The translations under genes and the position numbers were made by a program. Below the pieces are notes generated by a model. It saw only the letters and a list, made by a program, of their open reading frames with translations. It made no database searches and was not told the origin of the DNA. Below, one piece after another: positions 36,171 through 44,454 of a DNA stretch of 64,000 nucleotides (the first letter of the stretch is position 1; each line of letters begins with the position of its first letter). Source of the DNA: Inquilinus ginsengisoli_A (lineage in GTDB: Bacteria > Pseudomonadota > Alphaproteobacteria > DSM-16000 > Inquilinaceae); contig NZ_JAVDPW010000003.1 in NCBI RefSeq assembly GCF_031453975.1, positions 248,001 to 312,000 on the forward strand, read 5' to 3'.

Positions 36171-37280
36171 ATGTGGCGCCGACTCAAAGCCCTGATCGTC
36201 AAGGAACTGCTGGCCGTGCTGCGCGACCCGCGCAGCCGGATGATCCTGATCGTGCCGCCGATCCTGCAGCTCTTCGTCTTCGCCTATGCCGCGACCATGG
36301 AGGTGAGGAACGCCGACATCGCCGTGCTGGATCGCGACCGCGGCGCCTGGAGCCAGGAGCTGGTGAACCGCATCGACGGCACCCCGACCTTCCGCACCAT
36401 CCTGGCGGTGGACACGCCCGCGGCGCTGCGCCGGGCGATCGACCTGCAGCAGGTGCTGCTGGCGGTCGAGATCGGGCCGAGCTTCTCGCGCGACATCGCC
36501 GCCGGCCGGCCGGCGGACCTGCAGGTCATCCTCGACGGCCGCCGCTCCAACGCCTCGCAGCTGGCCGGCAGCTACCTCCAGCAGATCGTCGGCGGCATGG
36601 CGGCCGACGCCGCGAGCCCGTCCGGCACCGCGTCGCGGCCGGAGGCCGCGGTGCCGCGCTTCTGGTTCAACCCGGCGCTGGACACGCAATGGTTCATGGT
36701 GCCGAACCTGATCGCCGTGATCGCGGTGCTGATCGGGCTGATCGTCACCGGCCTGTCGATCGCGCGGGAGCGCGAGCTGGGCACCTTCGACCAGCTGCTG
36801 GTGTCGCCGCTGCGGGTGCATGAGATCCTGATCGGCAAGACCGTGCCGTCGCTGCTGATCGGCTTCGTCCATTGCAGCTTCTATTTGCTGGTGGCGCTGG
36901 TCTGGTTCGGGCTGCCGCTGCGCGGGTCGCTGCCGATGTTCTACGCCGCCGTGTTCTTCTACCTGCTGGCCCTGATCGGCATCGGGCTGTTCATCTCGGC
37001 GCTGTCGGCGACGCAGCAGCAGGCGATCCTGGGATCCTTCCTGTTCATGATCCCGGCCACGCTGATGTCCGGCTTCGCCACGCCGATCGACAACATGCCG
37101 GAATGGCTGCAGCCGGTGACCTTCCTCAACCCGCTGCGCTATTTCATCATCATCGTCCGCGGCGTGTTCCTGAAGGGGCTGCCGCTGGACGAGATGCTGC
37201 GCAACACCGCGCCGCTGGCGCTGATCGCCCTGGTGACGCTCAGCGCCGCGGCCTGGATGTTCCGCCGCCGCATGGAGTAG
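36171..37280 (+). CDS. ABC-2 exporter permease (YbhR-like)
   Basis: 369 aa, same architecture as the preceding gene: membrane anchor (RMILIVPPILQLFVFAYAAT), periplasmic loop, and a C-terminal five-segment bundle with ERELGTFDQLLVSPLRVHEI as coupling helix. Starts one base after the preceding stop. Last gene of the exporter operon. Confidence 0.92.
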   Translation: MWRRLKALIVKELLAVLRDPRSRMILIVPPILQLFVFAYAATMEVRNADIAVLDRDRGAWSQELVNRIDGTPTFRTILAVDTPAALRRAIDLQQVLLAVEIGPSFSRDIAAGRPADLQVILDGRRSNASQLAGSYLQQIVGGMAADAASPSGTASRPEAAVPRFWFNPALDTQWFMVPNLIAVIAVLIGLIVTGLSIARERELGTFDQLLVSPLRVHEILIGKTVPSLLIGFVHCSFYLLVALVWFGLPLRGSLPMFYAAVFFYLLALIGIGLFISALSATQQQAILGSFLFMIPATLMSGFATPIDNMPEWLQPVTFLNPLRYFIIIVRGVFLKGLPLDEMLRNTAPLALIALVTLSAAAWMFRRRME

Positions 37281-37294
37281 CGGCGGGCCGCACC

Positions 37295-37489
37295 CTATGG
37301 CTGCGGGATGGTGCGGTTGTAGGGATCCTGGCCGGCCTGGACGTCCGGCTGGGTGCGGGACTGCGCCGCGGGCGTCGGGTTGTGGACCGACAGGCCGAAA
37401 TTGTCGCCCGGGACCTCGTTCACCGAACAGCCGGCCATGGCCAGACCGGCCAGGACCACGGGGATGAATGCCAATGCCTGACGTCGCAT
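37295..37489 (-). CDS. Small lipoprotein
   Basis: 64 aa. Signal peptide MRRQALAFIPVVLAGLAMAG with lipobox LAMAGC at Cys21, followed by a short Pro/Gln/Asn-rich, unstructured tail. No domain recognised; probably outer-membrane anchored (residue +2 is Ser). It is convergent with the exporter operon, so it may be unrelated to it. Confidence 0.75.
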   Translation of the reverse strand: MRRQALAFIPVVLAGLAMAGCSVNEVPGDNFGLSVHNPTPAAQSRTQPDVQAGQDPYNRTIPQP

Positions 37490-37619
37490 GAACCTGACTC
37501 CTCGGATGAGCTCTTGTTGTGAATCGGTGGTGATTCACGGGTGGGATTGGGTTCTGTAAATACGATCTCCCCGCCGGCGTCCAGGTGCAATCCCGCATCG
37601 CAAATCCTGTGCTTGCGGA

Positions 37620-38330
37620 TCAGCGGCCGCGCGACTGGAAAAACGCCGCGATCGTCACCGCCGCGGTGTCGAGATGCTGCCGCAGCACCGCGACCGCCGT
37701 GTCGATGTCGCCGGCGGTCGCCGCCGCCAGCATCGCCCGGTGCTCGTGCTGGGACAGGTGGGCGCGCCCCTTGGCCGCCAGGTGGAAGCGGATGTAGCGG
37801 TCGGCCGCGGCCAGCTGCTGGTCGGTCAGGGCCAGCATGCGGGCATGGCCGGCGCGGGCGTACAGCGCCATGTGGAACTGCCGGTTCAGCGCCCCCATCC
37901 GGCCGGGATCGGGCTCGGCGTCCATGGCGGCGATCAGGTCGCCGGCCCGGTCCAAATCGGCGGCCTCCAGCCGCGGGATCGACCGGGCCAGCGCCGCCGG
38001 CTCCAGCGCCAAGCGGATGGCGTAGTTGTCGGCGGCGTCGTCGGCCGAGATCTCGGTCACCACCGCGCCCTTGTGCGGCACGACATCGACCAGCGCCTGC
38101 GCCTCCAGCTGCCGCAGCGCCTCGCGCACCGGCATCCGGCTCAGGCCGAAGGTCGCGGCCAGCTCCTCCTGCCGCAGCGCCGTGCCGCCGGCGATCCGCC
38201 CGTCCAGGATCGCCGCCTTCAGCGTTGCCTCGACAAACTCCGTCGCCGTGCGGTGCCGCGGCGCCAGGGCGCCGAGCCCGGCCAGGGGGCCTGCCAGGGG
38301 GGAAGTGCCGTCGCCGGTTAAGCTGCGCAT
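37620..38330 (-). CDS. GntR-family regulator, FadR/FCD subfamily
   Basis: 236 aa. N-terminal winged HTH: LRQEELAATFGLSRMPVREA then RQLEAQALVDVVPHKGAVV. The C-terminal FCD domain carries the metal-binding histidines in NRQFHMALY, QHEHRAML and LRQHLDTA. Such regulators respond to organic acids. ATG at 38330 is preferred because upstream in-frame sequence overlaps the operator. It is divergent from the BenE-like permease, the probable target. Confidence 0.88.
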   Translation of the reverse strand: MRSLTGDGTSPLAGPLAGLGALAPRHRTATEFVEATLKAAILDGRIAGGTALRQEELAATFGLSRMPVREALRQLEAQALVDVVPHKGAVVTEISADDAADNYAIRLALEPAALARSIPRLEAADLDRAGDLIAAMDAEPDPGRMGALNRQFHMALYARAGHARMLALTDQQLAAADRYIRFHLAAKGRAHLSQHEHRAMLAAATAGDIDTAVAVLRQHLDTAAVTIAAFFQSRGR

Positions 38331-38347
38331 CCAGAAGCCAAATGTTG

Positions 38348-38359
38348 ATTGGATCCAAT
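38348..38359. promoter_or_regulatory. GntR-type operator between regulator and permease
   Basis: Perfect 12-bp palindrome ATTGGATCCAAT, 18 bases before the gntR-like start, 90 bases before the permease start. TTGGATCCAA-type sites are common for FCD GntR proteins. It is the likely shared operator. Confidence 0.6.
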
Positions 38360-38448
38360 TTAACGATAGATCGCCGCGGCGGGATCGGCAAGGATCGGCG
38401 GGTGCCGGGCGGGCAGGGGCCTGCCGGCGTTCCTGCAAAGGCCGGGAC

Positions 38449-39663
38449 ATGCGGACCGACAGCACCTCGATCGTGGACGACGCCGGCGTCCCCATCGCCC
38501 CGACGCGCGGCGGCTCGGCCCTGCAGCCGGTGGCGGCCGGGCTGCTGGCCGCCGTGGTCGGCTTCGCTAGCGCCTTCACCATCGTGCTGCAGGGGCTGAC
38601 GGCGGCGGGGGCCAGCCCGGCCGAGGCGGCGTCGGGCCTGTTCGCGGTCTGCGTCGGCCAGGGGCTGCTGGCGATTGGCCTGTCGCTGTGGTCGAAGCTG
38701 CCGATCAGCATCGCCTGGTCGACCCCGGGGGCGGTGCTGCTGATTACGACCGGCGCGCCGGCCGGCGGCTTCCCGGTCGCGGTCGGCGCCTTCCTGGTGG
38801 CGGCCGGGCTGATGGTGGTGGCCGGGCTGTGGCGCCCGTTCGGCCGGCTGGTCACCGCGATCCCGGTGCCGCTGGCCAGCGCCATGCTGGCGGGGGTGCT
38901 GCTCGACCTCTGCCTCGCCCCGGCGCGCGCCGTCGGCGCCATGCCGATGCTGGCGGTGCCGGTGGTCCTGGTCTGGGCGCTGACCTGGCGCTTCGCCCGG
39001 CTCTACGCCGTGCCGGCCGCGGTGGTGGTGGCGGTGGCGCTGATCCTGCTGACCACCACGGTGCCGCCGGAGGCCTTCGCCCATCTGAAGCCGGAGCCGG
39101 TGTTCGTGATCCCGGCCTTCTCGACCGCGGCGCTGATCGGCATCGCGGTGCCGCTGTTCATCGTCACCATGGCGTCGCAGAACGTGCCCGGCCTGGCGGT
39201 GCTGAATGCCAATGGCTACCGCCCCGCGGTCGGGCCTCTGTTCGTCGCCACCGGGCTGGCCAGCGCCGCGACCTCGGTGTTCGGCGGCCATGCGGTCAAC
39301 CTGTCGGCGATCACCGCCGCCCTCTGCGCCGCGCCCGAGGCGCATCCCGACCCGTCGCGGCGCTGGCCGGCGGCGGTGGTGGCCGGCGTCACCTATGTCG
39401 GGCTCGGCCTGTTCGCCGGCTTCGCCGCCGCCTTCATCGCCGCCTCGCCGCCGCTGCTGATCCAGGCGGTGGCCGGGCTGGCGCTGCTCGGCAGCCTCGG
39501 CGGCGCCCTGTCGGCGGCGCTGGCGCGGGAGGAGGAGCGGCTGCCGGCCATCGTCACCTTCGTCACCACCGTCTCCGGCCTGTCGCTGTTCGGCATCGGC
39601 GCCGCCTTCTGGGGCCTGCTGGCCGGCGGCGCGATGCTGGCGCTGGCGCGGCTGCGGGGCTGA
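38449..39663 (+). CDS. BenE-family (benzoate/H+ symporter-like) permease
   Basis: 404 aa with about 11–12 membrane segments. Signatures: LPISIAWSTPGAVLLITTGA and MASQNVPGLAVLNANGYRP, plus FGGHAVNLSAITAALC, which are typical of BenE/YdcO. Imports an aromatic acid or similar anion in characterised members; here no aromatic degradation genes are adjacent, so the substrate is open. ATG at MRTDSTSIVDD. Controlled by the divergent GntR. Confidence 0.88.
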   Translation: MRTDSTSIVDDAGVPIAPTRGGSALQPVAAGLLAAVVGFASAFTIVLQGLTAAGASPAEAASGLFAVCVGQGLLAIGLSLWSKLPISIAWSTPGAVLLITTGAPAGGFPVAVGAFLVAAGLMVVAGLWRPFGRLVTAIPVPLASAMLAGVLLDLCLAPARAVGAMPMLAVPVVLVWALTWRFARLYAVPAAVVVAVALILLTTTVPPEAFAHLKPEPVFVIPAFSTAALIGIAVPLFIVTMASQNVPGLAVLNANGYRPAVGPLFVATGLASAATSVFGGHAVNLSAITAALCAAPEAHPDPSRRWPAAVVAGVTYVGLGLFAGFAAAFIAASPPLLIQAVAGLALLGSLGGALSAALAREEERLPAIVTFVTTVSGLSLFGIGAAFWGLLAGGAMLALARLRG

Positions 39664-39754
39664 CGGACCCACGCAGGGGGCCAAGATCGGGATTGGCTCC
39701 GCGGGGACAGCCTTGGATACTCTCGCCCATCCGGCACGGGGAAAGGGGGCATCG

Positions 39755-40135
39755 ATGCTCTACGCTATCTTGGCCTATCACGTGGAAGGGGTGGTCGCGT
39801 CCTGGACGCCGGAGGAGGATGCGGCGCTGATGGCCGATCTCCACAAGGTCCACGACCGGCTTCATCAGGAGGGCCGCCTCGGGCCGGCCGCGCGGCTCGG
39901 GGCGACGGAACAGGCCTGCACCCTGCGCGGTCCGGGCACCGGGTCCATCACCGATGGTCCCTTCGCCGAGACCAAGGAACAGCTGCTGGGCTTCTATGTC
40001 GTGGACTGTGACACGCGTGCGGCCGCGATCGCAGCGGCACGCGACCTGCGGCGCGTCAACCCCACCGCCGTCTACGAGATCCGTCCCGTCTCGCTCTACC
40101 TTCCCGGCACACCGTTTCCGGTCACGGCAGCCTGA
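39755..40135 (+). CDS. YciI-family (YCII/DGPF) protein
   Basis: 126 aa. MLYAILAYHVEG opening and TDGPFAETKEQLLGFYVVD, the DGPF motif of the YciI superfamily; ends IRPVSLYLPG. Some members are linked to ECF sigma factors or to small-molecule lyases; none is nearby here. ATG 39755 with AAGGGGG site; an upstream in-frame ATG (39713) is rejected. Confidence 0.88.
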   Translation: MLYAILAYHVEGVVASWTPEEDAALMADLHKVHDRLHQEGRLGPAARLGATEQACTLRGPGTGSITDGPFAETKEQLLGFYVVDCDTRAAAIAAARDLRRVNPTAVYEIRPVSLYLPGTPFPVTAA

Positions 40136-40144
40136 CGGGCTGGG

Positions 40145-40846
40145 TCAGTCGTCTAGCCCGGGCGCGATGCCCAGCCGGTCCTTCAGCCCGGCCCAGCCCT
40201 GCGGCGTGACCTGGATGGCGCGGGACGATGCCGAGCGCCGCAGCCAGCCATGGGAACAGAGCTGGTTCAGCAGCTGGACCCCGAGCGGCCCGGCGAGGTG
40301 GTGCTCGCGCTCGGTCCAGTCCAGGCATTGCCGGGCCAGGCCGCGCCGGGTGGGGCGCAGCCCGGCGATGTCGAGGCCGAGATCGCCGAACCAGTCCCGC
40401 CCGGCCGGCGTCAGGTCGAACTGCTTGTCCGCCGCGGCGGTGATCAGCTTCCGCTCCTGCAGGGCCCGGGCCACGGCCACGCCCAGCCGGCCGGCCAGGT
40501 GATCGTAGCAGCTGCGGGCGAAGTGCAGATGCCGGGCCTCGCGGGTCAGGGGCTTGCGCCGCACCGCCTCCACCGGGCCGATCGCCGCCAGGGTCTCGAT
40601 CGCCTGGGCGACCTGGGGCCCGGCCAGCCGGTAGTAGCGGTGCCGACCCTCGGTCTCGACCGCCAGCATGCCGCCGGCCAGCAGCTTGGCCAGATGCGTG
40701 CTCGCGGTCTGCGGCGTCACCCCGGCGGCATAGGCCAGCTCGCCGGCCGGCAGCGCCCGGCCGTCGACCAGGGCGAGCAGCATCCCGGCCCGGGCCGGGT
40801 CGGCGATCAGATGGGCGGCGGCGGCGATGTTGGGACGGTAGGCCAT
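40145..40846 (-). CDS. ArsR-like winged-helix regulator
   Basis: 233 aa. N-terminal ArsR HTH: LPAGELAYAAGVTPQTASTH and LAKLLAGGMLAVETEGRHRY. A long C-terminal region (about residues 90–233) with HFARSCYDHLAGRLGVAVA is typical of a subgroup of larger ArsR-like regulators and lacks an obvious metal site. Start at MAYRPNIAAA. Convergent with the YciI gene; the alpha/beta hydrolase lies just upstream on the same strand (88-base gap). Confidence 0.82.
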   Translation of the reverse strand: MAYRPNIAAAAHLIADPARAGMLLALVDGRALPAGELAYAAGVTPQTASTHLAKLLAGGMLAVETEGRHRYYRLAGPQVAQAIETLAAIGPVEAVRRKPLTREARHLHFARSCYDHLAGRLGVAVARALQERKLITAAADKQFDLTPAGRDWFGDLGLDIAGLRPTRRGLARQCLDWTEREHHLAGPLGVQLLNQLCSHGWLRRSASSRAIQVTPQGWAGLKDRLGIAPGLDD

Positions 40847-40934
40847 GGGCGCTCTCCGGCTGGATCGCGCCATCATAGCGGCCTCGCCGGCGGCACGCTT
40901 CGATCCTGGTCGAAGCGTCGGGCCCGTCAAAGGA

Positions 40935-41756
40935 CTAGCTCCAGGCCGGATCGGCGCCGTGGACGCGGTCGAGGAAAGCCCGCACCACGCCGTTGAACTC
41001 CCCCGGCCGCTGCAGCGGGGCGAAATGGCTCACGCCGGGCAGGGTGATCAACTCCGCCCCGGGGATGCTGCGGGCGAGGTATTCGGCGTGCTCGGACTTG
41101 ATGAACTCGTCATGCTCGCTCTGCACGATCGCGACCGGCACCCGGATCCCGGCCAGGTCGCCGGCGGTGTAGTTGGGCTGGGTCTTCATCATCGCGCCGA
41201 CCGCGTCGACGAAGGGCTTGAACTGGTCCGGCGTGGCCGACAGGGCCGCGTAGTCCTTGGCGTGCCGGGCGAAGCACCGGTCGACGACCGGGGTGGGCAC
41301 GAATTCCTTGGTGCCGCTGGGGTCCATGTTGCAGCCGAAGAAGAACACGCCGGCGACCCGCGCGGGGGCCTGCGCGGCCAGGATCAGGGCGATGCAGGCG
41401 CCGTCGCTCCAGCCCACCACCGCCGCCTTCTCCACCCGCAGCGCGTCCATCACGGCCAGGACGTCGGACCCCATCAGCTCATAGCTGTAGGGGCGGGAAT
41501 CGCGGGTGCTGCGGCCATGGCCGCGACTGTCGATGACCAGGACGCGATGGCCGGAGGCGACCAGCGCCGGAACCTGATGGCCCCAGTTGCCGCTGTGGCC
41601 GAGGCCGCCATGCAGCAGGATCACGGCAGGGCCGGACCCATAGGTCGCGTACCAGATCCGGGCGCCGTCATGGTCGAGATGGCCCTGATCGTCCGGGGCG
41701 GGCAGGGCGGCGCCGTCCGCCTCGAAGGCCCTGAGGTCGTCGTCATGGAATTCCAT
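40935..41756 (-). CDS. Alpha/beta hydrolase
   Basis: 273 aa. Oxyanion loop LLHGGLGHSGNWG, strand 5 nucleophile GWSDG (Ser), DSRGHGRS, acid region SEHDEF and catalytic His in GVSHFAPLQRP. Cytosolic esterase/hydrolase of unknown substrate. The ATG at 41756 has GGGAGAG six bases upstream. It follows the GFA gene by 38 bases, so both are probably co-transcribed. Confidence 0.9.
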   Translation of the reverse strand: MEFHDDDLRAFEADGAALPAPDDQGHLDHDGARIWYATYGSGPAVILLHGGLGHSGNWGHQVPALVASGHRVLVIDSRGHGRSTRDSRPYSYELMGSDVLAVMDALRVEKAAVVGWSDGACIALILAAQAPARVAGVFFFGCNMDPSGTKEFVPTPVVDRCFARHAKDYAALSATPDQFKPFVDAVGAMMKTQPNYTAGDLAGIRVPVAIVQSEHDEFIKSEHAEYLARSIPGAELITLPGVSHFAPLQRPGEFNGVVRAFLDRVHGADPAWS

Positions 41757-41794
41757 GGTGGTCTCTCCCGGTGTCGGCATGGATGGGCTTCGGC

Positions 41795-42208
41795 CTAGGA
41801 CCCGGCGCCCGGCGGCATTCCGTCGAACTCCGCCAGGTCGCCGGCGACGCGGTCCCAGGGCTGGCGGCTGCGCACATTGATCGCCGCGTCCGGCCGGATC
41901 GCCGACGGGTCGTCCAGCGTGCCGGCATAGAGCGTGGCCATGTCGGGGGCGATCTCGCAGACGCCGAACAGCTGGCTGCCGCAGACCGGGCAGAAATGGC
42001 GTGCCGCCGGCAGGCCGCTGCCGCCGGTCACGGCATGGCTCCGCGTCTCTCCCCGGACGGTCATGGCCGCGCGCGGCACGCCGACATAGGTGGAGTGGCC
42101 GGCGCCGCTGGCGCGCTGGCAACTGCGGCAGTGGCAATGGCCGGTATAGACCGGTTCGGCCGCCACCTCGTAGCGCACCGCCCCGCACAGGCATCCGCCT
42201 GTCATCAT
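41795..42208 (-). CDS. GFA-family (CENP-V/GFA) zinc protein
   Basis: 137 aa. Zinc-binding cysteines in GGCLCGAVRYE, GHCHCRSCQRASGA and FCPVCGSQLF, the GFA fold. The family name comes from glutathione-dependent formaldehyde-activating enzyme, but function is unproven for most members. Start ATG 42208 with AGGAG site. First gene of a small leftward operon. Confidence 0.9.
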   Translation of the reverse strand: MMTGGCLCGAVRYEVAAEPVYTGHCHCRSCQRASGAGHSTYVGVPRAAMTVRGETRSHAVTGGSGLPAARHFCPVCGSQLFGVCEIAPDMATLYAGTLDDPSAIRPDAAINVRSRQPWDRVAGDLAEFDGMPPGAGS

Positions 42209-42527
42209 CGCTGGTCTCCTGTCCGTCCCAAGCAGCGCGCCGGCAGTCCTCATAGGTCCGCCGGTGTCGATGCTGTATAATCGATCTGGTCGGCGGGAAA
42301 TCGACAGCGCTCACAATAAAAAGATGAGCCGTCGGCCGACCAGGATGGGGGATAATGCCGATGGCGACGGATGTCCCTTCGCGTTGTCCGCCGGGCCCGG
42401 CCCCGGCAGCGCCCGCATGGGACGCTCTCGCCCCCTCCGCAAATCCGGATCGAATTTTTATGTGCTTCGGGCGCCTTATCGGCCCGATCACACGATACCG
42501 CACCTGTCGGCGCGGGAAGGAGACTTC
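42209..42527 (+). promoter_or_regulatory. Upstream region of the kdp operon
   Basis: A 319-base gap between the divergent GFA gene and kdp. It holds a TATAAT (42276–42281) without a convincing -35, and two AT-rich tracts, AATAAAAAG (42315 region) and GAATTTTTATG (42452–42462), that could belong to a KdpE site since known KdpE boxes are AT-rich. No site is certain. An open frame across it lacks protein character and I see no gene. Confidence 0.35.
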
Positions 42528-42611
42528 GTGCTCGATATTCTGATGTTCGGCTTGGTCGCGGCGTTCTTCGCTGCGGGCCTGGTCTATGTGTTTCTCTGCG
42601 ACCGGCTGTGA
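42528..42611 (+). CDS. 27-residue membrane mini-protein upstream of kdpF
   Basis: A GTG start with an AGGAG site 6 bases upstream gives a 27-aa peptide with one hydrophobic helix (MFGLVAAFFAAGLVYVFLC) and a CDRL end. It precedes kdpF by 7 bases and resembles it in size and layout. Possibly an extra small subunit or a leader; translation is predicted, not proven. Confidence 0.6.
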   Translation: MLDILMFGLVAAFFAAGLVYVFLCDRL

Positions 42612-42618
42612 GGCGGCG

Positions 42619-42708
42619 ATGACATTCGACCTCATCCTCGGCGGCGTGGTGTCCGTGCTGCTGCTCGGCTACCTCATCTACGCCCTGGTCCGACCCGAAA
42701 AATTCTGA
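42619..42708 (+). CDS. kdpF: Potassium-transporting ATPase subunit KdpF
   Basis: 29 aa, a single transmembrane helix (LILGGVVSVLLLGYLIYALV) ending RPEKF, the classic KdpF pattern. Stabilises the KdpFABC complex. It lies 21 bases before kdpA and was too short for routine ORF calling. Confidence 0.93.
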   Translation: MTFDLILGGVVSVLLLGYLIYALVRPEKF

Positions 42709-42729
42709 GCCAGGAAAGCTGACGCAGCC

Positions 42730-44439
42730 ATGACTCTCAACGGCTGGATCCAGATCGCGCTGTACTGCGCGCTCGTCGTCCTCCTCGTGCGTCCCCTCGG
42801 CGGCTATATGGCCCGCGTGTTCGAGGGCGAACGCACCTTCCTCTCACCCGTCCTGCGCCCGGTGGAGCGCATCCTCTACGCCGCCGCCGGCGTGCGCGAG
42901 GACCGTGAGCAGCATTGGACCGGCTATGCCTTCGCCATGCTGCTGTTCAGCCTGGCGGGCGTCGTCCTGCTCTACGCCCTGCAGCGCTTCCAGGACATGC
43001 TGCCGCTGAACCCGGCGGGCATGTCGGCGGTGCCGGAAGGCTTGGCCTTCAACACCGCGGTCAGCTTCGTCACCAACACCAACTGGCAGTCCTATGGTGG
43101 TGAGACCACCATGAGCTACCTGACCCAGATGGCCGGGCTGACAGTGCAGAACTTCGTGTCGGCCGCGACCGGAATCGCGCTGGCCATCGCGCTCGTCCGC
43201 GGCTTCGCCCGGCGCTCGGCCCAGACCATCGGCAATTTCTGGGTCGACCTGACGCGGGCCACCCTCTACCTGCTGCTGCCGATCTGCATCGTCGCCACGA
43301 TCTTCTTCGTCTGGCAGGGCGTGCCGCAGACTTTCGGCAGCTATGTCGACGCCACCACGCTGGAAGGCGCGCATCAGACGATCGCCCAGGGGCCGGTGGC
43401 CTCGCAGCTCGCGATCAAGATGCTCGGCACCAATGGCGGCGGCTTCTTCAACGCCAATTCGGCGCACCCCTACGAGAACCCGACCGCGCTGTCGAACCTG
43501 GTGCAGATGGTGCTGATCTTCGCGATCGGCGCCGGGCTGACCAACACCTTCGGCCGCATGGTCAAGAACGAGCGCCAGGGCTGGGCGATCTTCGCCGCCA
43601 TGGGCGTGCTGTTCCTGGCCGGCGTCTTCATCACCTACTGGCAGGAGGCCGGCGCGGGCCATCTGCTGACCTCGCTCGGCGTCGACCCGACGCTCGGCAA
43701 CATGGAGGGCAAGGAAGTCCGCTTCGGCGTGGCCCTGTCGTCCCTGTTCGCCGTGATCACCACCGCCGCCTCCTGCGGCGCGATCATCGCCTGGCACGAC
43801 AGCTTCACCGCGCTCGGCGGCATGATGCCGATGATCAACATGATGCTGGGCGAAGTCGTCGTCGGCGGCGTCGGCGCCGGGCTCTACGGCATGCTGCTCT
43901 TCGTCATCGAGGCGATCTTCGTCGCCGGGCTGATGGTCGGCCGCACGCCGGAATATGTCGGCAAGAAGATCGAGGCGAAGGAGGTGAAGATGACCATGCT
44001 GGCGCTTCTCGTCCTGCCGCTGTCGATGCTGGGCTTCACCGCCCTGGCGGTGTCGACCGATGCGGGGCTGGCCGGCATCCTCAACCCCGGACCGCACGGC
44101 TTCAGCGAGGTGCTCTACGCCTATGTCTCGGGCACGGCGAACAACGGCTCGGCCTTCGGCGGCCTGACCGCGACCTCGCTGTTCTACACGATCACCCTGG
44201 GCTTCGCGATGCTGATCGGCCGCTTCCTGATGATCGTGCCGATGCTGGCGGTCGCAGGCTCCCTCGCCGCCAAGCGCAGCCTGCCGCCCTCGGCCGGCAC
44301 CTTCCCGACCACCGGGCCGCTGTTCGTCGGCCTGCTGATCGGCGTGGTGCTGATCATGGGCGGTCTCACCTTCTTCCCGGCCCTGGCGCTGGGCCCGGTG
44401 GTCGACCACCTGGCCGCCGCCGCCGGCACTCTGTTCTGA
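42730..44439 (+). CDS. kdpA: Potassium-transporting ATPase subunit KdpA
   Basis: 569 aa channel-like K+-binding subunit. Selectivity-filter motifs include NTNWQSYGGETTMSYLTQM and GTNGGGFFNANSAHPYENPT; LGFTALAVSTDAG near the end. Inner membrane, 10 or so segments. Takes up K+ at micromolar level together with KdpB. Confidence 0.98.
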   Translation: MTLNGWIQIALYCALVVLLVRPLGGYMARVFEGERTFLSPVLRPVERILYAAAGVREDREQHWTGYAFAMLLFSLAGVVLLYALQRFQDMLPLNPAGMSAVPEGLAFNTAVSFVTNTNWQSYGGETTMSYLTQMAGLTVQNFVSAATGIALAIALVRGFARRSAQTIGNFWVDLTRATLYLLLPICIVATIFFVWQGVPQTFGSYVDATTLEGAHQTIAQGPVASQLAIKMLGTNGGGFFNANSAHPYENPTALSNLVQMVLIFAIGAGLTNTFGRMVKNERQGWAIFAAMGVLFLAGVFITYWQEAGAGHLLTSLGVDPTLGNMEGKEVRFGVALSSLFAVITTAASCGAIIAWHDSFTALGGMMPMINMMLGEVVVGGVGAGLYGMLLFVIEAIFVAGLMVGRTPEYVGKKIEAKEVKMTMLALLVLPLSMLGFTALAVSTDAGLAGILNPGPHGFSEVLYAYVSGTANNGSAFGGLTATSLFYTITLGFAMLIGRFLMIVPMLAVAGSLAAKRSLPPSAGTFPTTGPLFVGLLIGVVLIMGGLTFFPALALGPVVDHLAAAAGTLF

Positions 44440-44454
44440 TCGGACACGTCCGTC

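Noticed and set aside
37620..38942. 440-codon version of the GntR gene
   Set aside because: The upstream part overlaps the divergent permease and the operator; the normal-length protein starts at 38330.
42264..42527. A longer N-terminal extension of the mini-ORF before kdpF
   Set aside because: The upstream part has no conserved character and the GTG at 42528 has a proper ribosome site.
42844..44409. A 521-codon minus-strand frame opposite kdpA
   Set aside because: Shadow of kdpA; composition is His/Asp/Gln-rich as expected for the complementary strand.
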